Source: Erythroxylum novogranatense
Taxonomy: Eukaryota; Streptophyta; Magnoliopsida; Malpighiales; Erythroxylaceae
Length of the DNA stretch: 64,000 nt
Assembly (NCBI GenBank): GCA_029891385.1
Contig: CM057227.1
Coordinates: forward strand, 58,405,567 to 58,469,566
Direction of reading: 5' to 3'
Position 1 is the stretch's first letter; each line of letters opens with the position of its first letter. Shown here one piece after another: positions 14,480 through 26,648 of this stretch. The notes beneath the pieces are model-generated. The model did not search any database. It was given only the letters and a program-made list of their open reading frames with translations, and was not told the DNA's origin. A program made the translations under genes and the position numbers.

Positions 14480-15160
14480 ATCGGCCTCGTGACATAGCAT
14501 TGTTCCATGCTAAACCTCTTTAGCATCTCATCTATGTATCGATGATTGTGAAAGACCAAGCAACCTTTTGATTTATCTCTATAAATCTATATCCCTAGGA
14601 TATAAGTTGCTTCACAAAGGTCTTTCATCACAAATTGATTGGACAACCAATTTTAACTGATTGCCTGATAGAGACATCGGTTTCCTAGTAACAGTATGTC
14701 ATCTACATACAACACAAGGAATACGATTGCAGTCCCATTAACCTTCTTATACACACAATGATCATCTGGATTTTGTGAGAAATCAAACTCTTTGAGTACC
14801 TCATCAAAACGGATATTCGAACTCCTGGATGCTTGCTTCAATCCAAACATGGATTTCTGAAGCTTGCATACCTTTTCGCCATCGATGGAAGTGAAGCCCT
14901 CGGGTTGTGTCATACATATCCTCTGTAGATTTCCTCTCAGAAAGTCATCTTCACATCCATTTACCATATCTCATAATCATAATGAGTGGCAATGGCTAGA
15001 GTATCCTAATGGATTTAAGCATTGCTACGAGGTGAAGGTTTTGTCATAGTCAACTCTTTATCGTGATTTAAATCCTTTAACCGTAGCATTGCTTTATAGG
15101 TAATCAAATTACCATCCATGTTGGTTTTCATACATGGAATCCATTTCATATTTCATGGCA
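14480..15160 (-). pseudogene. pol: Copia-C reverse transcriptase remnant
   Basis: The longest open piece (14967-14653) has the Copia RT phrases MTQPEGF, KVCKLQKSMFGLKQAS and the catalytic box LYVDDILLLG (YVDD at 14698-14709 on the minus strand). Upstream, a deletion of about 72 bp relative to Copia-H removes the CKWVFKKK segment; its ends share GAAAACC (15123-15129). Frameshifts lie on both sides of the open piece. RT would copy element RNA into cDNA in the virus-like particle; this copy is dead. Confidence 0.85.
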
Positions 15161-15399
15161 CAAAGCCATGTTCCAGACTCTGAACTTTTCAGAACCTGTT
15201 CATAGGTAGTAGGCGATCATCTCATATGAGCAATACGCCATTCGCTCACTTACAAGAAATTCATATCTCTAGGGGACAAGTCGTATCCTACTTAACCCAC
15301 GTAAATTGTGTGTAGTAGAAGGTTGAACTGCTACCTCATCTATATGAGTTACAGCTTTGATTCAGCAGCTTGATCTATGTTTGTTCGAGCATCTTGAAC

Positions 15400-16330
15400 T
15401 TCTCAAGTTCAACTTTGCTCCCACTCGTCCTCTTGTAAAAGAAACTCTTTCTTTAAGAAAACAAGATGCTTGGAAACAAACAACTTTTGTTCCTCGGCCA
15501 AGGTAGAATTGATATTCCACGAACAAACACTTATCGATTTTGCATCAAGTTAATCTGACCGTGTCCGCTTCACATAAGCAGACAACCCCAAACTTTCAGA
15601 TGAGAAAGATAGGCTTTCAGTTAGTCCACATCTCATATGGAGTAACATCAACTGCCTTTAATGGAACTCGCTTAGCAAGTAAACAAATGCCTTGAAAGAT
15701 ATGCCCAAAATCGCAGTAAAACCTATCATCAATCGCACCAATTCTAACAAGGTTCGATTTCTCCTTTCAGCCACATCATTGTCTTTACGACGTGTAGGTG
15801 GAGTATACCGAGATAAAATCCCATTATCTCGAGATAATCAAAACTATTGGTCTAAGCATTTTCCACCACGATCGATCGTAATGTATTCATACTTTTACCA
15901 AGTTAGTTTTCTACTTCATTTCAATTATTTGAACTATTCAAATGCTTCAGATTTGTATCTCATCAGATACAGGTACCCATATCGAGAATAATCATCGATA
16001 AAGGTAATGAAGTAACGACAACCACTTCTAGCATGGATGGACATCGGACCGCATACATCTGAATGTATTAGGTCTAATATTCCATTCACTGCTCACCCTT
16101 TCTTTTAAAGGATAACTTAGTCATCTTGCCTAATAAACAAGATTCGCATGTGTCATATGATTCATAATCAAATGACCCTAAACATCCACTCTTATGGAGC
16201 TTAGTGATGCGTGTCTCATTTATATGGCCAAGCCGACAATGCCATAAGTAAGTTGATTTTAAATTATCTCGATTATGTCTTTCCGCGTCATTGACATTCA
16301 TAACTGGATATGACATATCTCATATGTCAA
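15400..16330 (-). pseudogene. pol: Copia-C integrase remnant
   Basis: The open piece 16316-16086 carries the zinc-binding part that precedes Copia integrase: YLWHCRLGHIN followed by CESCLLGKMTK, giving the H-H-C-C pattern. Core-domain sequence follows in broken frames down to about 15400, recognisable by alignment with Copia-H 62350-63060. Integrase would insert the cDNA with a 5-bp TSD, the length actually seen here. Stops and frameshifts inactivate it. Confidence 0.8.
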
Positions 16331-16700
16331 TTCCATTGCATAATGTACGAGTACCATAGAGCATTCCATTGCAACTAATATAACAACCATTGTTACTAAA
16401 AGCCCAATGGAAACCAGCTCTAATTAAACATAAAACATACAATATGTTCTTTGTTTAAAACAGGTACAAAATGTCAATCATCCAATTTGAATATAAGCCC
16501 ACTAGGGAGGAACAAGACATAAGTGTCTCCGGCTAATGTAGCAACTCTTGCTGCATTACCTACACGAAGGTCTAGTTCTCCTTGAATGAGCTTTCTACTG
16601 TCCCTGAGGCCCTGCATATCATTTCATATGTATGAGCCACATCCGGTATCAAATACCGATATGTTTTGATCAGGAATAGTATTAACCTCAATGACAAACA
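16330..16700 (-). pseudogene. pol: Copia-C protease remnant
   Basis: The minus strand near 16617-16665 encodes FDTGCGSYI, matching the Copia aspartic protease active site (D-T-G in this family, D-S-G in F). It lies between the gag zinc knuckle (16745-16810) and the pre-integrase zinc domain, the expected place. Frames on either side are interrupted. Confidence 0.7.
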
Positions 16701-16744
16701 TATTTGAAGAAGTAGAGGCATCTGATGCCTTCTTCTGCTTCAGG

Positions 16745-17482
16745 AACTCCAGATAGATTTTACAGTTTCGCCTCTAGTGGCTAGACTTGCCACAATGAAA
16801 GCAAAATCCTTTTGGGGCAGAATTATTGGTTTTTCCTTGATGGCACTTCCCTTTGGTTTCTTGGCTTTTTCTTCTTTGAACTAGAAGAAGAAGCATCCAC
16901 CACTAGCACTTGCTTGCTATCCTTCTTGATAGCCTGCTCAGCTGTCTTGAGCAGATTGATCAGCTCAGGAATTGTTGTGGATATTTGGTTTATCCGATAC
17001 TTTATCACAAACTGTGAATAACCATCAGACAATCCAACTAGAATTAAGTCTCTACTTAACTCATAATCCATTACAAATCCTAAGACGGCCAATCTCTCAA
17101 TATAGCCATTCATCTTGTGGCATACCGCATGCCAGATATCCTCGAGCCATCTTTAATGGTGAAGAGAAGCCTCGAGGTCTCGAACCTTTCGCATCGAGCT
17201 TACTCATCAAACAACTCCCTAAGATGAAATACTATAGAGTGAGCATCCATGGACTCGTCTTTGCTCCCGCAGCTCTAGTGACATCGAGGCAAGCATAAAG
17301 CAAGTATCCATATCAACGCCCTTAGATTCTTACAATATGCTTTCTAATCCTTATCGAAGCATCGACAAGAAAGAATCGGAAGTGGAACATCTAGACGATC
17401 CCAGCCCTAAGATCTAAGAACAATTCTCGATTCCTTAGCCAATCAAGAAAATTCAGTCCGAATAGAGAGCGAAAATTCACAT
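16745..17482 (-). pseudogene. gag: Copia-C gag remnant
   Basis: A start codon at 17482-17480 corresponds to the gag start of Copia-H (60871). The open piece 17113-16823 (MNGYIERL to a lysine-rich tail) is the C-terminal part of the capsid domain, and 16810-16745 holds a CCHC zinc knuckle (CFHC, H, C) in which the aromatic residue after the His is replaced by TAG. Gag forms the virus-like particle and the knuckle binds RNA. The N-terminal half is frameshifted. Confidence 0.78.
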
Positions 17483-17684
17483 CGAAAAACTTCTTCAATC
17501 AACCTAAGCGATAAAGAGAAGGAATGATAGGATAGATATGCTGCATGATCATAAGGACTTGCATGACATGCATATGGTTCCACTAGTTTCCTAGAATCCA
17601 TAACCCTCTTTACTTAATCCAGAGAAACAAAGTGACATAATGTCCTAGTGGGTCGATATCCGACATTGCTAAGAGTGACCTTGG

Positions 17685-18065
17685 GTTTACCCAACAAGCC
17701 ACAACTTAGGTCAATCGGTAGGTATCGATCATACCAATTGTATCATCGATAACCGACATTAAGAATGACCTTGGGTTTACCTAACAAGCCATCTTATGTC
17801 TCGGAGGTATCGATATACCAATTACATCTTAGACACAACTATCGATCGCTATCAACTTGTTGATGTATGCACTTACATCAGTATCAACTCTTTGACACGC
17901 ATACATCCGATGTATGCTACCCAATTTCGCCTCTGTCCACGCTGACCTTGAGTTTAGCTCAACAAATCAACGCTTCTAGGAAAACCGACCCATTAATCCG
18001 AAAATCTCATTTTCATGGTTCAACATATTCAGATAGAGCGAGCTTGAGGTTAGCTCAACAACCCA
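17685..18065 (-). repeat. Short direct repeats in the Copia-C leader
   Basis: On the minus strand, variants of TTGTTGGGTAAACCCAAGG occur four times (near 17693, 17775, 17950 and 18047). Copia-H has three copies at 60385-60690. Function is unknown. Confidence 0.65.
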
Positions 18066-18261
18066 ACCCTATAAAAACTCGGTTCTTACCATATTAATGG
18101 AAGGCGTTAGTTTTCATATACCGAGGAGGATTTTGTCTCATCTACTTCTTCTCCAAGCCGAGGATTATAGTCACCATGACTATATGATATGATTTAGGCA
18201 TTTCATCAATCACATTGAGTCTATACCTAAAATCATCCATCATCCCACCTATGTATGCCAC

Positions 18262-18485
18262 AAGTCGACTTTCATCAAATGCAAGTCGACTTATGCTTCT
18301 CTTCACACACAAGTCGACTTGTATGACACAAGTCCACTTATGTCATCTGCCCGATGAACAAGTCGACTTGCAAGGTACTACAAGTCGACTTATATCGAGA
18401 TCTTGAACAAGTCGACTTATTCTATTCACAAGTCGACTTATCTGTGGCTTGAACAAGTCGACTTATACCATATACAAGTCGACTT
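18262..18485. repeat. Cluster of ten AAGTCGACTT palindromes in the Copia-C leader
   Basis: Sites start at 18262, 18283, 18311, 18330 (one mismatch), 18360, 18382, 18409, 18430, 18454 and 18476, so spacing is 19 to 30 bp with unrelated bases between. The palindrome contains the SalI site GTCGAC. Copia-H has ten sites at the matching place. Confidence 0.9.
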
Positions 18486-18489
18486 ATTC

Positions 18490-19590
18490 AGGAATTTTGC
18501 TAAAATCTCTAATCGGCTAATTCCTCAATCAGTACAATTCCAATTCTCAACACCATCATACCTAGGGTAATATTCGTGAATTGATGCCTCAATGAACACT
18601 TCATTGATTCATGAATGCCTTAAATAGTCAAACTATTTGAAAAGCTTGAAATGAGTCAAAACTCATTAATTTCCAAATAATTTAGGAACACCCTAATTAT
18701 CAACCTAAGCATCTCTAGCTAGCACATACATTATCAAATTTACTTCAGCACATGCCATAAAAAATATGACGGTCAAAACAAACAAGATAATGCAAGATAC
18801 TACCGAGACGCTAATGTGATCAATTCGGCATTCAAAAATTCTTGGAAAAGCAACTTCAAGCAATTCAGTTTGGAAATCATATTACATCAAGATAACACAT
18901 TTGTAATCACATTAAAAATGGTGCAAGGCATTGGAACTGAAAAAGCACACTCAATCAAGCCAAGCAAAACAGTCCCAACAATTTTCACAAAACTGTCTAG
19001 TTCTGTACATTGCTCGAAATGGTCAATGAAACAATTTCAATAAATTCTGAGAAAATTACATAGGTTACTACATGTTCAGAAAGTGCTACATGAAGTTTTT
19101 CAGGATTTTAGGCCATCAAAAACTCAGTCAAACTAAATAACAAAACCGATTCAAAATTTGTGTTCATCAGCACAACAATTCCCAACATAATAGAATAAAT
19201 TCGTGAATAAATATCCAATCACCTTGAAATCAAATTTCCATGCTCAAAGACATTCAAAAACATCTTAGAGACATGTAGGTGAAGGAAAATCCGAAAAAAC
19301 ATTTTTCTAGAATTTATTATCGATTTTATACTCATGCCTGTTCCAGAATTGTTTCACAAAACAGCATCTGTAACCTTAGGGAATTAATTAGCAAAACTAT
19401 ACCAAATCAAATCGATAAATTCTCAAAATTCATAGACATATTCTCTAACATGTTATGAACAATTTGGGCAGAAAATTTCGAAAAGCATATCACAATATAA
19501 ATTGAAATCTGAACAGATAGCATGCATCAACAGAAAATTCCATTAGGTTTCTAATCTCGCTTAGGTTATAGCTTCACACGGGATACCAGA
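18490..19590 (-). other. Copia-C leader, remaining part
   Basis: About 1.1 kb of AT-rich non-coding leader between PBS and palindrome cluster. It aligns with 58870-59950 of Copia-H in inverse orientation. No convincing open frame is present. Confidence 0.7.
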
Positions 19591-19603
19591 CGCCTCGATA
19601 CCA
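19591..19603 (-). other. Copia-C primer-binding site (tRNA-iMet type)
   Basis: The minus strand reads TGGTATCGAGGCG one base after the LTR end CTACA. It matches the initiator tRNA-Met site apart from a missing A, the same difference as in B and F. Confidence 0.85.
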
Positions 19604-19604
19604 C

Positions 19605-21523
19605 TGTAGAAAATCCCGGAGGTACATCACATGTACCGGCAGCGGAAAACAAAAATTTTTGTTCCCAGGACTTTCCCGAATCCCAGGATCCTGGTATCGG
19701 TATGAAGACATCAACCTAAATAGCCAAAAGAGACTATCTCTAAAGGTGATCCACGCAGAGATCAGAAAATCTAACCGGATCAAACCCCTTTGACCCGGGA
19801 ATAGCTAGAACAGATTAAAGCCTGCTAGAGCCTACCTCTGTCCTGGAGAGCTGAAGGAAACGTTGATGGAGGAAGAAACCCTTGGAGGAGAAGATGAAGT
19901 ATCAATGGAGAAGGTGAAGCATTTTGGTTTTTCACAAAAACCTTTTCTCCTTCTCTCATCCACGATGATGCTCTTCTAAAAGTGAAGAAACTATTTTCTT
20001 CTCTTCCTTTTGTAAGACCAACGAACTCACTTCTTCATCTTTCATGATTTTGTCCTTTGCAATTTAATAAAGATGATGACTAAGCTTCTTTTGGAAGCTT
20101 CCTACCTCCTCTCCTCCATCCTCCACGTTTCATGCATATATATATATATATATTAATTAATTACTTAATTAATCATATATATATATGTATATATATTGCT
20201 GAAGTGGTCCAGTCACACTGGGAGTTCATACATACTTATCGGGCCCCGATCTTTGGCTTGACAATTCTAAACCTTTCTTAGCAATATCGATGTCGCGATC
20301 TCATCGACATATCCCAATCCCATTGGGATCCATTTAATCCTAATGCTTCCATAATCGAACTCATCCAATACTATTTTACAGATTCTCTGAAACACTCTTA
20401 TGCGTGTGACCTTTTAGACTCCCGGTTATGTTGGCCACTTAGATTAACAATTAATCTGAGCAAGTCATGAGCGGTATCTAGCAACACATCATGACCCCCA
20501 ATTGACCGAAAAGTAATCGGTTTGATGTATTCATCACGAACCAGATCACAAACCCTTCCATAGACAATTACCGTGCAATTCGTCTTTTCACCATCCTATA
20601 CCCCACTTGGTTATGAGTATGGTCAAAGTGTCAACTCTCATTAGACTGAGTCTAGCCCAAGTGATATCAGTTCTTGTCCTGGGACTCATTACTTTATATG
20701 TCAATGAAGACACTCTTCATGTCATACATCGCCGCCACCTTAGTAATGATCCCGACAAGAGGCTATGGGTATCTCTTCGCTAATCCGTAGTGGTGAATCC
20801 TTTATTGGCTACTCAATTATCTTCAATACCTCAAGTCGCACTCCAAGCACCACCCTATGAGTTACCTCCGAAGGCAACAAAGAATGGAGTCAAAGCACGT
20901 GATCAAGATTCAAGATATCCTCGAGTACCTCAAGTCCAAGGATAGTTGCACCATTGCTATGATGAGATTATCACGACACTTAGATAAGATATCCATGTGA
21001 TGATCTCATGGCGGTCATCCAATGAACTTACTACCGCTAGTAAGCATCCACATGTCAATTCTAAATATCTCATATTTACAGCTTCGAGATCCACCGCTTG
21101 ATCCAATCAAGGAATATGACATGTGCTAGTCTATCCGGATTAATGATGTCCATCTCATTAATCCTATGACTAGGAGAATTCGACATCGACATAATTGCAC
21201 ATGATAGGAATCTCGTGAGTATGAACACATCATAATTTCCTTCATGCTATGTCATATATCATGGACTTCATTAATTCGATTAAAGATTCAATCAATTCAT
21301 AAACAATGTTTATGAATATCAAATTAATGAATAATGCCTTTTCTTTATTTATTCATAAAGTCCGCACGACTTTGAATAAAACACGCTAAAGGGATTACCT
21401 TTAGGCCACAAATAAACAAGATCGACTTGAACAAGTCGACTTATCCAATGAACAAGTCGACTTATCGGTACCGAACATGTGTAAGTCGACTTACACATGG
21501 TACAAATCGACTTATCACTTACA
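19605..21523 (-). repeat. Copia-C 5' LTR (1919 bp)
   Basis: On the plus strand it begins TGTAGAAAATCCC and ends CACTTACA. It pairs with 11966-13866. Many differences between the two copies are small indels or swaps at CAG, CTG and CCGG-like sites. Four AAGTCGACTT sites (one mutated) lie at 21435-21516. Confidence 0.88.
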
Positions 21524-21671
21524 GTATGCATGTAAAGTAAGTTCATGTGTACAATTGTGACTATGGAGCAATCCTATTATGCATGAGCAGTCCTATGAAG
21601 TCCCAATCTAGCACATCCTATGCCAATTTACTATTCTACCCTTCCAATTGAGGGTGAGATGTTACATAATG

Positions 21672-21836
21672 TAACCTTTTAGCATTCATTTGATTAAACA
21701 AGGAGGACGTGCACTTGATATGCTCTCTCCCTTCTTTCATCACGTAACCGAAAATGAGAGGGTCTCATTTAGGTTATTGGTCTTTTCATATAACCATCTT
21801 AAACAAATGAGAAATGACTTCTTTATGATTGATTAA
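21672..21836 (+). repeat. Copia-A 5' LTR, segment 2
   Basis: After the B TSD the sequence resumes the A/F LTR (TGTAACCTTTTAGCATTCAT here, TGTAACCTATTTGCATTCAT in F). It stops at ATTAA (21832-21836), the TSD of solo LTR D. Confidence 0.85.
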
Positions 21837-22744
21837 TATTGGGACTCGATTTCGGAACCCGAACCCAACCGGAAAGCGAAATCCTAAACAGAAACAGAAA
21901 ACAAAACAAAGAAGATGAAAGTGAAAGAACGGATCTCAAGGCGAAACACAAATTGGATCGGAAGTCATCAAGCGAAACCAAATTAAAAGCAGATCGAAGG
22001 AACGGATTTACAAATTCTTAGAATCAAAGAAACCGAAATGATTCAATCAAACTTATGGGCAATTTTGCGACATCTGAGAAACGCAAAAACTTAGGAAAAC
22101 TAGCGTTAGAAACTCGAGACTCACTCGGTCCAAATCAATCCGAAATCGGAATAAATTTTTTTTTTCATTTCATTCATCTTTATTCAAAGCAATACACTTT
22201 TTTCAATTTGGAATTCACCAATTCCATAACCTCAATTCATTTCATTCTTCAAATTCATTATTTCTCATCTTTTAAGCAAAAAAATATCTATTTTCTTTTT
22301 CCTTAAACATCTCACACATTGCTATACACAATCAAGCCATAAACAAAGAGCACTTCAATATTTCAATTCCAGCAACACAATTCATCGGACCTCCTGTCCG
22401 GAATCCCAACACAAACAAACACATTTATATACTTATAACACTTCAATAATTCTCAAACATTGGTATCACATTCATCCATATCCAAGTCACATTCATATCT
22501 CAATTCAATACCCAAATTCATAAATCATACATATCATGAAATAAATGCTTACAAAATATTAATGGCATTTTCAAGCCATAATACAACATTAATCTCAAAA
22601 TCTGAAATACACAAGAATGCACAAATTCCAAAATCCTCCACAAATGTCTAAACTTATTCTTACAAATGATGAACTTAACCCTACAACATATATACAAATA
22701 AACAGACGTCATAACTTGCTTTCATTTGGTCTCCTTCTCGATAC

Positions 22745-23901
22745 CTGGAGATGGGGATGAAAGGGCATGAGCTTTACAACTCGTGGATAACATGTTTCTA
22801 AATCGAAAAATAAGCAAAAATCATCTTTTTAAAACTGTTGTCATTTTATAAAATTTTTCACAGTAGAAATTCATCAAATGCTTATTTCTCAAAATTCTCA
22901 ACTTTTCAAACTTCATGAACCATTTCAAATAATGTAAATCTCCATTTCTTTCAAAATTCATGAACAATTTTCAAATCATGAATGCATCACAGTATAACAC
23001 ATAAAAGCACATAACATATCAGAATTTGGTTTGGGTCGGTCTAGACACAGAACGTACTGCACATTCCCATATAGCGGTCCTATGCAGCTATGAACAGAAC
23101 GTACTACACCTTCCCGCATAGCGGTCCGGTGTAGCCGTGAACTTATAGGAGTCCTTAACGAAGCTCTAATGCCACTAGCGGGCTAAGCCTAGACAAGTGC
23201 ACTTGACTCTCTTATGGGACCTAACCAAACCCACATAACAAACAAATTCATACTTGAAAATCGGACCGCTCGAAGGCATATTTCGAAAACTTAATTTTCA
23301 TAAACATATCATATCCAACACAAAATTGCCCCAAGGCACTTTTCGAAAATTTGTTCTCCATACACATTTATATAGCAAACAAAATGCATTCACAATTCAT
23401 CAATCAATTTCATAACAATCAAATTCATATTCAATTCTCAACCATTCATAAACAAGGAATGCAACACTTTTGACAATTTATCAAAATCGTTCCTAAATAA
23501 TGAATGTAACAAATGTATCAATTTTTTTATCGAATCATTCAAAAACAATGAAATTAAACTTTGCAAAAAAATTTCAAAATCATTCACAAACAATAGAATT
23601 CAAAAATATTTTCTTTTCTTGATTTTTTGAAAACACATAATTGGCTTATAATTCAAAATATAAACATAGTACCCACCTCTTATCCATGCTTGAAACTTGT
23701 TCAAAGCCTCAATTTCTCCATTGCTTCTCTTAATTTCCCTAATTCATGACAAAAACTCCTAATTCATAAACATCCAAAATTGAATAATTTATACTATGTA
23801 ATCACCAAAATTGAGCTTAGTAAACTTCAACCCATACAATATCCAAGCTATCTAAACCAAAATCTTTTCACAATTTAATAAAGTAAAAAAAAATCTCTTA
23901 C
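22745..23901 (-). other. Possible intron inside the D LTR
   Basis: The minus strand has AAG/GTAAGAG at 23901 and a pyrimidine-rich CATCTCCAG/GTA ending at 22745. E has the same pair of signals at homologous places (30692 and 32853). RNA evidence is not available. Confidence 0.35.
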
Positions 23902-24974
23902 CTTATTTCTTCATCAATTTCGGATTTTCTTAGCTCATAATGGAGCTCTCATCTTCCTCCACCTTTTTCTCTCTTGAATCATCCTAAAATTCTTCTTGAA
24001 AACTTATAAAAAGCAAAACCCTAACCTCTTTTCTTCTTTCTCCTTTCTCTCCTTCCGAAAGCTCCTTCTTCTCTCTTCTTTCTTCTTTCTTTTCTTTTCT
24101 TTTCTTTCTTCCTTCCCAAAATTTCGTTCGTGCCTCATCTTATACGAAGACCCACTCTCCTTATTTACCAAACTGCCATTAATGAATGAGAAAAGACCCA
24201 TTTTCCCTTCCTTAAATTCCTTATAACTTAAAACCTTAAGTGATCTTCCAAATTTGCCCCTAAAATTCATTAAATCAAGCTTTACATTAGGACATTTTTC
24301 TAATCATCAAATTGAAGAAATTTCGTAAAACTAACTTCTAGAGAAATGTTCCTCATAGTCTCAATTTCATAACGCCACCAAAATCATTTAATTTGGTGCA
24401 CTACTCCAAAAGTTACACTTCAAACATTTTGGACTATGCTTATACTAAAACATTTTCCAGTACTTTACTTCCATCCAAATATTGACATTCTTAATGACTA
24501 AATTGAAACACGAGTCCTTCATAAAATTTGTATCCCTATTTCTCTAGTTTAATCCAAATTAAGAATCACATCATTTAGATGACTAGAGAAAAAGTTATGG
24601 CTAAAGTACTTTCAGCTCTCACTAATCCAAGACTGAACACTATACCCAACTTCAATTCAGAAATTGAAAATCTTAAGGGCTAAATTGAAATTTACTTCGT
24701 TTAGATAACTTGTATCCCCATATCTCTAGTTTATTTTGCAACAAGAATCAGTTCAATTGGATCTCCACAGTTCTAGAATTTACCATAATACTGAACCATG
24801 TTCAAAAAATTATCCAACTTACTTTGATTAAATCAAACTCTTTCAATTTAATCTAACAAATCCCCAAATTTTTCATAGGCAGATAGAGGGATGTCTTAGG
24901 AATCCAACGCTTTAAAAATCAAGTCAATTGGATGTCGGACAGAGACGATATAAGCAAAAGAGTGAGAGAGGGTC

Positions 24975-25430
24975 GGATTAGGTTGGGCAAAACAAAAAGT
25001 TGGATCGGTCAGCCAAAACAAAGGGTCGGATCGGTTGACCAAAACAAGATCGATCGGCCAAAACAAAGGGTCGATCGATCGGTCAAAACAAGATCGGTCG
25101 GCCAAAATAAAGGATTGATCGGCCAGACAAAACAAAGGGTCGATCGGTAGGCTAAAACAAACGATCGATCAGTCGGCCAAAACAAGATCGGTCGGCCAAC
25201 ACAAAGGGTCGATCGGTATGCCAAAACAAAGGGTCGATCAGTCGGTCAAAACAAAATCGGTTGGCCAAAACAAAAGGGTCGATTGGTTTGTCAAGACAAA
25301 GGGTCTATCAGTCGGCCAAAACAAAGGGTCGATCGGTCGGCCAAAGAAAAGGATCGATCGGTCGGCCAAAATAAAGAGGTCGATTGGTCGGCCAAAACAA
25401 GATCGGTCGGCTAAAATAAAGGGTCGTTCT
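24975..25430. repeat. Minisatellite in the D LTR (GATCGGTCGGCC type)
   Basis: About 19 imperfect units of 19 to 25 bp, built on CAAAACAAGATCGGTCGGCC with or without an extra GGGTC. Many units contain the palindrome CGATCG. The flanks match the flanks of the E minisatellite and of the B palindrome cluster. Open frames crossing it on both strands are repeat artefacts. Confidence 0.9.
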
Positions 25431-25439
25431 AAAACGAAT

Positions 25440-26340
25440 ACCTGACTTTCAAGAATTCATAACTTTTTACACAGAAGTCTAAAATTCGCAAACTTGGTAT
25501 CAAAAGAAAGCTAAAAGGAAGCTCTACAACCTCTATAAAGAACTAAAAATCAATTATGTCTCTAAAGGGGTCAAAAACCCAATCAAAGTCATTGCCTCTA
25601 CTTGTCATCCCAAAACAGTAACTCAAATTTTAAAATTTCTATCTTTCAACTCCAAGGTCCAAACATGTCATACTTTATATCAATGAAAAGATCAAAATGC
25701 AATCTACAACTTTCATGAAGGACAGAAAAATCAATTCAGCCTCTAAGGAAGTCAAAAACCACATCAAAGTTCCTGCCCACTAAGACTCTTTCCAAACAGT
25801 AACAACAACTTGTAAAAGTTCATAACTTCCTATTTCATAGCCCAAAATTTCCATAATTTACATCAATGGAAAGATCAAAACATAATCTAAAACTTTCATG
25901 GCGAACTTAAAAGCAATTTCAACCTCTAACTAGGTCAATTTTTCAGTCAAAGTTTCTGCCAAAAAATTTGGTCATCCTATACCACATCCAAACTTCAAAA
26001 TTTCATATCTTCCAATTCTCACATCCACAAATAACATATGAAGCATCATTAAAAAGCTAGGAATATCTTCTATGACTTTCATGTAGACCACTTAACTCAA
26101 TTCAAAACATATCAGTCCATAATTTTTCCTCAAAACACTGCATACAAAATCCTACACTTATGAGCATTTTCAAAAACAAAGTAACATACACTTCAATTTG
26201 ACTGATCATAAATGTCAATCCAGATATCGAAACATGTCATACTTTATGGCGATAGAAAGCTTGCAACAATTGCTCAAAGTTTCATGAAGATCATTTTGTC
26301 ACATTCAGCCTAAATCAACCCATAAAAATTTACAAAGATT
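25440..26340 (-). repeat. Diverged repeats of about 170 bp in the D LTR
   Basis: Phrases like GAAAGATCAAAAC, ATCTACAACTTTCATGAA and CATCAAAGTTCCTGCC recur every 150 to 190 bp. The same kind of repeat lies in B (3120-4030) and, inverted, in E (about 28860-30360). Confidence 0.65.
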
Positions 26341-26648
26341 TCAGGCCAAAAAGTCAACCCTGCTACTATTCATCCCAAACAATTTCAAACTTACAATTCT
26401 CCAAAATCTCACACTTTCACTATTTATTTCTTACTTTTCAACTTCCATTTAAATCAAATTGTTCACTCTCAATTTCATAGCACTTACACATTTACTCAAA
26501 ACTCAAGTCATCCAAAACCAAAAATAAATCTTTTCACATCAATTTATTTTAACTCAAAAACACTCACAACACATCAATATACAAAAACACTCATTTCATA
26601 CATTTAATATTTCTAAATTCTACCAAAAGATCGGGGTCCAACAATTAA

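Larger units (their letters stand above)
17504..19835 (-). other. Possible leader intron of Copia-C
   Basis: The minus strand has a pyrimidine-rich tract and TTAG ending at 17504, 22 bases before the gag start. A donor-like GAG/GTAGG lies at 19835 in the 5' LTR. Copia-H has both signals at homologous places. The interval includes the PBS, the palindrome cluster and the short leader repeats. This is an inference from sequence only. Confidence 0.35.
11966..21523 (-). mobile_element. Copia-C: decayed Ty1/Copia retrotransposon nested in B
   Basis: The LTRs at 11966-13866 and 19605-21523 are flanked by TSD GTATG (11961-11965 and 21524-21528). PBS and PPT put the sense strand on minus. Sense order is 5' LTR, PBS, leader with palindromes, gag, PR, IN, RT, RH, 3' LTR. 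It is the same family as Copia-H (57003 on): both LTR and protein remnants are alike. The reading frame is broken many times. Confidence 0.9.
1406..21666 (-). mobile_element. Element B: LARD-like non-autonomous Gypsy-type retrotransposon
   Basis: Two long LTRs (1406-5628 and 9066-21666, the second interrupted by Copia-C) flank 3.4 kb of interior. The element is on the minus strand: read that way, a PBS follows the right LTR and a purine tract precedes the left LTR. The TSD is TAATG (1401-1405 and 21667-21671). The LTR of 4.2 kb and the 3.4-kb interior without recognisable protein resemble the proportions reported for LARDs. It is inserted in the 5' LTR of Copia-A. Confidence 0.82.
9066..21666 (-). 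repeat. Element B 5' LTR, interrupted by Copia-C
   Basis: The two parts are 9066-11965 and 21524-21666; the insertion between them is Copia-C with its TSD. Without the insertion this copy is about 3.04 kb, against 4.22 kb for the other LTR, because of one deletion at about 10054 (joining sequence equivalent to 2404 and 3575 of the left LTR). The terminal TG has become TA at 9066. The two LTRs otherwise align, with many small differences at CAG and CTG sites. Confidence 0.82.
21837..26643 (-). mobile_element. Element D: 4.8-kb Gypsy-type solo LTR
   Basis: Read on the minus strand it starts TGTTGGACCCCGATC, as does E (28250), and ends GAGTCCCAATA, resembling the E end GGGTCCCAACA. TSD ATTAA flanks it (21832-21836 and 26644-26648), and there is no PBS, PPT or second LTR, so it is a solo LTR left by LTR-LTR recombination. 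It carries a TATA-like TATAAGA on the minus strand near 24138-24144, a minisatellite (24975-25430) and diverged 170-bp repeats (25440-26340). Similarity to E is patchy, so it is a related but separate family. Confidence 0.85.

Noticed and set aside
18262..18485. CRISPR-like array of ten repeats with unique spacers (also at 59959-60181)
   Set aside because: The repeated unit is a 10-bp palindrome with spacers of 9 to 21 bp, inside a plant retrotransposon leader and without cas genes. It is a palindrome cluster, not a CRISPR.
24004..24270. Lysine- and glutamate-rich minus-strand frame of 88 codons in D
   Set aside because: It comes from a GAA/AGA-rich purine tract in the LTR next to the TATA-like site. 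Low complexity, not a protein family.
24896..25445. Repetitive frames on both strands across the D minisatellite
   Set aside because: The frames are open only because unit lengths leave no stop. Composition follows the DNA repeat.
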